Origin: Chloroflexaceae bacterium UBA1466
Lineage (GTDB): Bacteria > Chloroflexota > Chloroflexia > Chloroflexales > Chloroflexaceae
Assembly: GCA_002325605.1 (NCBI GenBank)
Contig: DCSM01000115.1
Location: 1-9,521, forward strand
Length of the DNA stretch: 9,521 nucleotides
Reading direction: 5' to 3'
Shown piece after piece: positions 1 to 6,500 of the stretch. The position numbers and the translations under genes were made by a program. Below the pieces are notes generated by a model, which saw nothing but the letters and a program-made list of their open reading frames with translations, made no database searches and was not told where the DNA came from. Each line of letters begins with the position of its first letter. Within the stretch, counting starts at the first letter, position 1.

Positions 1-341
1 AGCCAGCCATAATTAAGCGGATAGGTGAATTCATCTAAAACGATAAGATCATACTGCTTACTGACAATCTTTTCCTGCGCCAAGGCCCAAGCCTGCTGCG
101 CTTTAGCTTTCGTTTCAGCAATATCCTTTGAACGCCAAGTAAAACCATCGCCGAGCGTATGCCATTCCAGCCCCAACTTTTGGGCTGCCAGCCTTTCGCC
201 GCTGCTTCGCGCTTCGCTTTTGAGAAACTGAAGCATACAAACCCGTAAGCCTTGCCCCCAAGCCCGCAAAAGTAGCCCCAGCGCTGCGGTTGTTTTCCCT
301 TTTCCCGGCCCCGTGAAAAGCAGAATCAGACCTTTTGGCAT
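1..341 (-). CDS. cobO: ATP:corrinoid adenosyltransferase, CobO/BtuR type (partial, C-terminus off the left edge)
   Basis: Transfers the 5'-deoxyadenosyl group of ATP to the cobalt of a reduced corrinoid, in cytoplasmic adenosylcobalamin synthesis or salvage. Reading the minus strand from the ATG at 341 gives 113 uninterrupted codons before the window ends. Residues 10-17 are the P-loop TGPGKGKT, followed by TAALGLLLRA, and residues 102-113 read LDEFTYPLNYGW. This matches the family's conserved LDE..Y.L.YG block, so both diagnostic motifs are present. The family is usually about 170-200 residues, so roughly 60% is visible. The P-loop has Pro where Asn is common (TGNGKGKT). The start lies 9 bases after the SUMT stop codon, with no clear ribosome binding site of its own, so I infer co-transcription and probably coupled translation. 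Identification is firm; whether it serves de novo synthesis or salvage cannot be told here. Confidence 0.93.
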   Translation of the reverse strand, partial: MPKGLILLFTGPGKGKTTAALGLLLRAWGQGLRVCMLQFLKSEARSSGERLAAQKLGLEWHTLGDGFTWRSKDIAETKAKAQQAWALAQEKIVSKQYDLIVLDEFTYPLNYGW

Positions 342-350
342 TTGGTTAAA

Positions 351-1136
351 CTAATTTTCCGCTTGCAACGGCATAAAACCCTGAGCCTTGCCATCGGGGT
401 TAAACCACGCTAAAGTTGCGGCCAAATTGACAACTTCGCCGATCACAATCATCACGGGGGTGGGCAATTGCTCTTTAAGAAGTTCAGCGGGCAAAGTGGC
501 CAAAGTCGCTTGTAAGGTTTGTTGCTGGTCGGTTGTGCCCCAGCTAATCGCCAAGGCGGGCGTGGTCGCCGCTCGCCCTGCCGCCAGGAGCGCCGTGCAA
601 GTTGTGGCGATCCCTTTGACAGGCATCAGAATAACCAAAGTCGGCAAATGGGCCAGCGCGGCCCAAGCTTCGGGCTGATACGTTTTACCTGGCGCTTCGT
701 GGCCCGTCACCACCGCAAACGCATTTGAAATCTCGCGGTGCGTCAAAGGTACCCCGGCGTAGGCTGGAGCGGCTGAAATTGATGAAACGCCAGGGACAAC
801 CTCAAACGGTAAGCCAGCCTGCACCAGGGCTAAAGCTTCCTCGCCCCCGCGCCCAAAAATAAAGGGGTCGCCGCCTTTCAAGCGGACAACTTGCTGCCCC
901 GCTTGGACATCCATTATGAGTAAGCGATTGATTTCGTCTTGTTCCAACAAGTGGCGACCTGGGACTTTGCCAACGAAGACCAGTTTGGCGTGCGGAGGCG
1001 CTTCGGCCAGCAATTCGGGCGCAATCAGGTGATCATAAAGAATCACATCTGCTTGCCGCAGCAACGTAAGGCCCCGCACGGTAATCAGATCGGCGCGGCC
1101 CGGCCCCGCCCCTACAAGATAGGCTTTCCCTGCCAT
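351..1136 (-). CDS. cobA: Uroporphyrinogen-III C-methyltransferase (SUMT)
   Basis: Uses two S-adenosylmethionines to methylate uroporphyrinogen III at C2 and C7, giving precorrin-2, the branch point to siroheme and cobalamin. The 261-residue product has the usual single-domain SUMT length. It shows the N-terminal VGAGPGRADLITVRG loop (8-22), VFVGKVPGRH (53-62), the signature RLKGGDPFIFGRGGEE (85-100), VVPGVSSISAAPAYAGVPLTHR (113-134, the SAM-site region) and TGHE (144-147). There is no CysG or HemD fusion. The frame stays open to 1244, but I chose the ATG at 1136. It has a good ribosome binding site (GAGGA, minus strand 1145-1141) six bases away, and the family fold begins directly after it, while the 36 extra upstream residues resemble no SUMT part. 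The adenosyltransferase follows immediately, so the pair points to cobalamin rather than only siroheme. One local difference is LMPVKG (170-175), where an MG. motif is more usual. Confidence 0.95.
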   Translation of the reverse strand: MAGKAYLVGAGPGRADLITVRGLTLLRQADVILYDHLIAPELLAEAPPHAKLVFVGKVPGRHLLEQDEINRLLIMDVQAGQQVVRLKGGDPFIFGRGGEEALALVQAGLPFEVVPGVSSISAAPAYAGVPLTHREISNAFAVVTGHEAPGKTYQPEAWAALAHLPTLVILMPVKGIATTCTALLAAGRAATTPALAISWGTTDQQQTLQATLATLPAELLKEQLPTPVMIVIGEVVNLAATLAWFNPDGKAQGFMPLQAEN

Positions 1137-1140
1137 GCTT

Positions 1141-1145
1141 TCCTC
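1141..1145 (-). promoter_or_regulatory. Ribosome binding site of the SUMT gene
   Basis: On the minus strand the bases GAGGA sit six bases before the ATG at 1136. This site decides the start. The longer open frame, beginning at 1244, has no comparable site and would add 36 residues not expected in the family. Confidence 0.7.
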
Positions 1146-1228
1146 AGCTAAATGATTTTCAGCACGCCGCATGGTAGCATAGGCAAGCCAAAGAAACAAG
1201 TTTCCAAGCGGGCGGGGCAAAGCTTTTA

Positions 1229-1257
1229 CAGACAGGAATGGCAAGAGATGGTATTAT
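1229..1257 (+). promoter_or_regulatory. Candidate sigma-70-like promoter for the KaiC/kinase operon
   Basis: An extended -10 element TGgTATTAT lies at 1249-1257 (TATTAT matches TATAAT in five of six). CAGACA at 1229-1234, 17 bases upstream, matches TTGACA in four of six. Transcription would start near 1264, leaving a leader of about 80 bases that contains the direct repeat and palindrome listed below. A second possible -10 (TAGAAT, 1284-1289) has no matching -35 box. Prediction by eye only, in a species whose promoter consensus I do not know. Confidence 0.3.
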
Positions 1258-1272
1258 TGAGTGAGGCACAAG

Positions 1273-1290
1273 CTTAGAGAACTTAGAATT
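1273..1290 (+). repeat. Short tandem direct repeat in the divergent intergenic region
   Basis: CTTAGA occurs at 1273-1278 and again at 1282-1287, a period of nine bases (CTTAGAGAA then CTTAGAATT). It lies just downstream of the candidate promoter and upstream of the palindrome. Direct repeats can be binding sites for response regulators, but two six-base copies may also be chance. Confidence 0.3.
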
Positions 1291-1318
1291 GGGGCGACCC
1301 AACGTTGGGTGGGGCCCC
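1291..1318. promoter_or_regulatory. Nested palindrome in the leader of the KaiC/kinase operon
   Basis: ACCCAACGTTGGGT at 1297-1310 is a perfect 14-bp dyad. It is enclosed by GGGGC (1291-1295) and GCCCC (1314-1318), which can also pair, and GGGGCCCC at 1311-1318 is itself a palindrome. As DNA this could be an operator for a dimeric regulator. As RNA it would form a two-tier hairpin ending 24 bases before the first start codon. There is no U-run after it, so it does not look like an intrinsic terminator. Confidence 0.55.
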
Positions 1319-1342
1319 TAGCACCAAGAGTAGTGCCGGCTT

Positions 1343-1804
1343 TTGCCGATTTTTGAGTACCAAGAAAGTAGCAGCAGCGCAGTGGCAGAACAAATAAACC
1401 CCCCAAAGTCGAATGCCAGCCACCAGGAGGTGATTGAGCAAGTGGTCCAAGAGCGCGTGGCCCAAGCCCGCAAAGAGGAGGTTCTGGAAATCTATGATGA
1501 TCTCCTCCGCACCATTTGGAATCGGATTCTCCCCACCCTGGGCCGCGTGACGGTGATGGCGATTATGGAACGCACTTTAGCCCTCACAAGCGAAACCTAT
1601 CCGCTCATTGCCCGCCTTAAAGTTACCCATGAAGGGGTCCTTTTTCATGTTCTTCGAGATCGGTTGGGCGAATCGGAGCGGCAAGTCATCCGCGAAGCCC
1701 TCAAAGAACTGGTTGCCAATTTGATCGATATTCTCGCAATGCTCACCGGAGATATTTTGGTGAAGCAATTGTTGCAGGAGATCGAAGGAAGAAAACCGCG
1801 ATGA
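1343..1804 (+). CDS. Small helical protein of unknown function, coupled to the KaiC-like ATPase
   Basis: I do not recognise this 153-residue protein. It has no signal peptide, no clear membrane segment, no cysteine pairs and no motif I can name. Residues 1-30 are polar and probably disordered (SSSS, Gln and Asn rich); 28-65 look like a charged helix. A middle part (66-110) contains RILPTLGRVTV and a short Gly-containing turn THEGVLF. Residues 110-148 look like a long amphipathic helix ending GDILVKQLLQEI. It was probably made as a cytoplasmic partner or adaptor. Its stop overlaps the next start as ATGA (1801-1804), so equal expression with the KaiC-like ATPase is likely. The start is TTG at 1343, the first possible after an in-frame stop at 1331; its ribosome binding site is poor. 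GTG at 1382 (140 residues) is the alternative. The overlap and operon position make a real gene likely. Confidence 0.75.
   Translation: MPIFEYQESSSSAVAEQINPPKSNASHQEVIEQVVQERVAQARKEEVLEIYDDLLRTIWNRILPTLGRVTVMAIMERTLALTSETYPLIARLKVTHEGVLFHVLRDRLGESERQVIREALKELVANLIDILAMLTGDILVKQLLQEIEGRKPR
1784..1791 (+). promoter_or_regulatory. Ribosome binding site of the KaiC-like gene inside the preceding gene
   Basis: GAAGGAAG lies nine bases before the ATG at 1801, within the last codons of the upstream gene. Together with the ATGA overlap it supports this start and translational coupling. Confidence 0.55.
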
Positions 1805-3462
1805 GCAGTGGCAAAATAGGCCGCAAGCCCTTAGGCAAACTAACCACCGGTATTCCCGGCCTCGATGAGATCCTGAAAGGGGGGTTTCCAGAACTCTCAA
1901 TTAACATCATCGCTGGTCCGCCCGGCAGTGGCAAAACGATTTTTGTGCAACAGATCATCTATCAGAACGCCAGCCCGACGCGGAAAGTGCTTTATCTAAC
2001 GACGCTTTCTGAACCTTCCGTGAAGATTTTGCACTACTTACAGAAATTCACCTTCTTTGACCCCAGTAAAGTCGGGACCCAAGTAATTTATTTGGATATT
2101 GGGGAGGTAATTCGCCAACGGGGAATGGAAGATGCGATTTCAGTGATTCTCAAGCACGTTCAAGAACATAAGCCTGCGATTGTCGCGGTTGATAGTTTTC
2201 GGGCCATTCATGATATGGCCAAAGACCATGTTGAAGTACGGAAATTTGGCTATGATCTCTCGGTGCGCCTCACGACTTGGGGGGTAACCGCCTTCTTTGT
2301 CGGCGAATATACCGCCTTAGAAATTGAGACCGAACCGATCTTTGCGATTGCGGATGGCATCACGCGCCTGCACAATCATTTACATGGCCTGCATTATCAA
2401 CGTTATATTGATGTTCTGAAGATGCGCGGGGAAAATTATTTTACCGGAATGCACCCGTTTACGATTGACTTCACGGGTTTAACCGTTTATCCTCGGATCA
2501 AAACCCCCGATAGCTTTAGCTATACGGCGAAAACAACCCATGTCTCGACAGGCATTGCTAAATTGGATGAAATGCTCTGTGGGGGGCTACCGTATGGCAC
2601 AGCAACAATGGTGGCTGGCGGGGCCGGCACAGGGAAAACCCTTTTGGGCATGCACTTTATCACCGCCGGTGCGGCCCTTGGCGAGCCAGGCGTGATTGTG
2701 ACCTTTCAAGAAAACCCGGTCCAATTACGTGAAATTGCCCTTTCGTTTGGCTGGGATTTACAGGCCCTCGAAGATCAAGGCCTATTGGTACATCTCTATC
2801 ATTCGCCCGTCGAGATTCAGCCCGATATTCATGCGTCCGCGGTCCGCACGGCCATTGCTCGCGTGGGAGCCAAACGGGTTTTATTTGATTCGATTAAAGA
2901 TATTGAGATCGCAACCCCCGATAAAGTCCGTTTCAAAGATTATATCTACTCCCTCGTGAATGATTTTAAGATGAATGGCATCACGGCGATCCTCACGAAT
3001 GAGATTCCCGACCTTTTTGGCGACTTTCAATTGAGCGAATACGGGGTTTCCTTCATCGCCGATAATGTTATCCTGCTGCGCTACGTGGAGCTTTTAGGGC
3101 GCATGAGTTGTGCTTTGAGTGTGCTGAAAGTGCGCGGCTCCCAACATAGCAAAGAAATTCATTTGTTTGAAATCAGCGACAAGGGGCTCATGATTGGGGA
3201 GGTTTTCATGTCGCTCACTGGGGTCTTAACCGGGAATCCGCTGACCAAAAACCAAACCACCCCCTGGGAGATGCTCCCCCCACGGGCCCGGTATATTGTG
3301 GATACTTTACATCATTTTGGGTCTGCTTCCTTAGCGGAGTTGAGTCAATTGAGTAAATTAGCCCCTGCCGATCTGCTAATCGAATTAGACTGGTTGCACC
3401 AACACCGCATTATCAGTTGCGAAGAGCAGAGCGACGGGCCCGTCTGGCAAGTTATCTATTAA
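1801..3462 (+). CDS. Double-domain KaiC-like ATPase with a C-terminal winged-helix-like tail
   Basis: A 553-residue protein of the RecA/KaiC superfamily. Domain 1 (about 12-235) opens with TTGIPGLDEILKGG, then Walker A GPPGSGKT (39-46) and Walker B with Asp131 (IVAVDSF), and closes with LKMRG (206-210). Domain 2 (about 247-468) has STGIAKLDEMLCGGLP, Walker A GGAGTGKT (273-280), Walker B with Asp363 (VLFDSI), and LKVRGSQHSKEI near 442. Authentic KaiC has a Glu-Glu pair after the second strand of each domain; here I see Ser-Glu71 and Gln-Glu304, one Glu each. At the KaiC phosphosite pair Ser431-Thr432, VSFIADN (416-422) keeps the Ser (417) but has Phe at the Thr position. So ATP binding is likely, but a KaiC-type phosphorylation cycle is doubtful. 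Residues 488-553 form an added tail resembling a winged helix: ARYIVDTLHHFG, LAELSQLSKL, PADLLIELDWLHQHRII, then a beta wing. It is coupled to the small gene upstream and followed by the hybrid kinase, so a signalling role is inferred. Confidence 0.92.
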   Translation: MSSGKIGRKPLGKLTTGIPGLDEILKGGFPELSINIIAGPPGSGKTIFVQQIIYQNASPTRKVLYLTTLSEPSVKILHYLQKFTFFDPSKVGTQVIYLDIGEVIRQRGMEDAISVILKHVQEHKPAIVAVDSFRAIHDMAKDHVEVRKFGYDLSVRLTTWGVTAFFVGEYTALEIETEPIFAIADGITRLHNHLHGLHYQRYIDVLKMRGENYFTGMHPFTIDFTGLTVYPRIKTPDSFSYTAKTTHVSTGIAKLDEMLCGGLPYGTATMVAGGAGTGKTLLGMHFITAGAALGEPGVIVTFQENPVQLREIALSFGWDLQALEDQGLLVHLYHSPVEIQPDIHASAVRTAIARVGAKRVLFDSIKDIEIATPDKVRFKDYIYSLVNDFKMNGITAILTNEIPDLFGDFQLSEYGVSFIADNVILLRYVELLGRMSCALSVLKVRGSQHSKEIHLFEISDKGLMIGEVFMSLTGVLTGNPLTKNQTTPWEMLPPRARYIVDTLHHFGSASLAELSQLSKLAPADLLIELDWLHQHRIISCEEQSDGPVWQVIY

Positions 3463-3495
3463 GCTCAGTTGCCCCATACAAAACAGATTCAGAGT

Positions 3496-3530
3496 CTGGT
3501 GGGGCTTCCGTTGGTCTAAAGCCCCACCGG
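3496..3530 (+). terminator. Strong hairpin between the KaiC-like gene and the kinase (attenuator or weak terminator candidate)
   Basis: GGTGGGGCTT (3498-3507) pairs perfectly with AAGCCCCACC (3519-3528) around an 11-base loop. A T-G wobble and a C-G pair extend the stem to 12. Only three T follow (3531-3533), so full intrinsic termination is doubtful. It begins 33 bases after the ATPase stop and ends 19 bases before the kinase ATG. Possible roles are partial termination to lower kinase levels, transcript stabilisation or control of kinase translation. Confidence 0.55.
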
Positions 3531-3549
3531 TTTCCCACATGGAAAAGTT

Positions 3550-6500
3550 ATGCCTAATACGATTGTGACGCTCCAAGAACAGGTTGAACTGCTCCAGCAG
3601 CAGAAGCGCAGCCTTGAAAATCAGGTTCAACAGCGAACCTTTGAACTCCAGATGCTCTATGACCTTTCCCTGCAAATGAACGCGACCCTCAATTATGGTG
3701 ACCTTTTTCGGCTCATGTTAGGGCAGTTGCACCGCGTGATTTGCTATGATGTTTCGGCCAGCCTCATCCTTGCTGATGCACCTTGTGAGTTGTTTATCCA
3801 ACACACCCGCCCCCTTACGCCCAAACTCATTTTAGAGATTAAGCACCGGATGCTCCAGACCCTGTCGCGTTTAGGGGGGCAAAAGCTCCAAGAGACCGAG
3901 ATCGAGATTCACACCATTTGCTCTAGCGCTGAAGAACCAACCGCGCAACCTTTAGAGCAGTTAGGGTCACTTTTTCAAGTTCCTTTGATTGTCTCACCAA
4001 CGCTCAACTCGTCGCTTCTTAACCAATGGGGGGGGCGAGAGGTAGTCGGGTTACTTCTGGTGGGGGCTGATGCAAGTGTGGCCTTCACCGAGGATGAAGT
4101 ACGGCTCCTCTACACCGTTGCCAACCATACTTCAGCGGCCATCCACCATCTCCGCAGCCTCTTGGAAGAGCAGGAACGGATGGGAAGCTTGTTAGCCAAC
4201 ATCCCCGATGGGGTTTTGTTGTTGGATTCGCGGGGGAAAGTTGCGCTGGCCAACCCGACGGGCCATGCTTATCTCAACGCTTTGGCTAAAGTAGACTCGC
4301 TGGGCATCCTTACGCATCTGGGAACCTACCCATTAGCGAATTTTCTAAAACCTTTGTTGAACGGCAAAAATTATCACGAGCTTAACCTTACTGAACCCAA
4401 GCGCACCTTTGAAGTTGTCGCGCAGGAGATGAAGGTCAACCCGCTCTATGCCTATACGCTCCCCCATTGGTGGGGAACCCTCAACCAGCGCAGTGGGTGG
4501 GCCTTGGTCTTGCGCGATGTCACCGAACGGCGCAGGGTAGAGCGGGCCTTGCGGGAAAGTGAGGTCCTGCTTGCTTCCATTTCCAATGTCGCCGCGATTG
4601 GCCTCAGCATCATTGACGCGCAAGGGCACTATGTCCAGGTAAACCCTGCTTATTGTTCCCTCTACGGTTATCAAGCTGCTGAACTTTTGGGGCAACCTTT
4701 TACTTTGCTTCTGCCAGAGAAAGTTGATTCAGCCGCGCTGCACATTCATAAAGCTTTTCTGGCGGGCAAGGAGGATTTTCCTGTTGAATGGCAGGCTCTA
4801 AGGAAGGATGGGGCCCTTTTGGATGTAATGATCACCTCAGGGCGCTTAGTCTTGGAAGATGGGCGTTGCTTCCGCGTGAGCAGCGTGACCGATATGACCA
4901 AGCGCAAACAGGCTGAAGAGGAAATTCGGTTGTTGAACGCGCAACTGGAGCAGCGCGTCACCGAACGGACATCTCAGCTGGAAGTAGCAAACAAAGGTCT
5001 CCAAGCAGAGGTTCTCGTGCGCCGGCGGGCCGAAGCTGAAATCGAGCGGGTGCAACGCTTTTTGACCATGATCGTTGAAAATATCCCTGATTTAATCTAC
5101 GTCCGCGATATTGAAACGCAGCGGTTTATCCTGGTCAATCGCGCAACGGAGGAACTCATTGGGCTATCCCGCGAGACCTTTTTGGGCAAGCGGATCGACG
5201 AAATCGGAAACCCAACCTTGGCCAATTTTTTGGGGCGGCCCGTCCACGAAGTTATCGCTACGGGTAAGGCCTTGGAAATTCCCGAAGAGCCGATTCCGGT
5301 GAAGGGGAATCAATTAAAAATTTTACATACCCGAATTTTGCCCATTTTGAACGAAGAAGACCAACCGCAATATCTTTTAGGGATTTCAGCCGACATTACC
5401 GCCCGCAAAAAGGTTGAAGAAGCGCTGCGGGAAAGCGAAGAGCGGTATCGCTCCGTGATTGAGGCCGTTACGGAAGGGATTGTTTTAGTTGACACCAATC
5501 ACTTCACGCAAGCTTTCAACCCCAGTGCCAAAAAGATTTTGGGCTTGACCAATGATCACTTGTTCAGCCCCAGTTTCTTGAGCGCAGACCGCGTGATTAT
5601 CCGCGAAGACGGTTCACCTTTCCCCCACGCCGCGCAACCCGTTGAAGTCACCTTGCATACTGGCCAGCCGCAAGCCAACGTTGTGTTAGGTTTGTATCAG
5701 GCCGAAGGGACTTTAACTTGGATTTTGATCAATACGCAACCGCTTTTTCGCCCTGCCGAAAAATTGCCCTTTGCGGTGGTCGCTTCTTTTTCCGATATTA
5801 CCGAACGCAAACAAGCTGAAAAGGCTTTGCGCGAGGCCAAAGAAGCTGCCGAAGCGGCAACCCAAGCTAAATCCGAGTTTCTGGCCAATATGAGTCATGA
5901 GATTCGTACCCCCTTAAATGCCATGATTGGCATGACTACTTTGCTTTTAGATACCGAACTTACCGCTGATCAAACCGAGTTTGCGGAAACTATCCGGACA
6001 AGTGGCAGTGCCCTTTTGACAATTATCAATGATATTTTAGATTTTTCTAAGATCGAGGCCCGAAAACTTGAATTAGAACAATATCCTTTTGATTTAACCC
6101 AATGTATTGAAGAATCGCTAGATTTAGTAGCTTCCAAAGCGGCGGAAAAACGCTTAGACCTGGCTTATCAGATTTCGGCCCAAACGCCCACTTCGCTGCT
6201 GGGGGATGGGGGGCGGCTGCGCCAAATTCTGGTCAACTTGCTGAATAACGCGGTCAAGTTTACGAAGAGCGGCGAGGTGGTGATCACCGTGCAAGCGCGC
6301 CCGCCGGTGAAGGGGAAAACCTATATTTTGCACTTTGCGGTGCGGGATACAGGAATTGGGATTTCCAAAGCGCACCTGCCCCAGCTTTTTCAATCCTTTA
6401 GCCAAGTAGACGCTTCAACCACCCGGAAGTATGGCGGGACGGGGTTGGGCCTGGCCATTAGTAAACGGTTGGCGGAAGCGATGAAGGGGGCGATGTGGGT

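Noticed and set aside
1137..1342. Cobalamin riboswitch or minus-strand promoter ahead of the corrinoid genes
   Set aside because: I found no B12-box-like element, and only weak -35/-10 matches (TTGTTT, TACCAT) on the minus strand.
1801..3462. Calling the ATPase a circadian clock KaiC
   Set aside because: No KaiA or KaiB is nearby, the Thr phosphosite position is Phe and both Glu pairs are incomplete.
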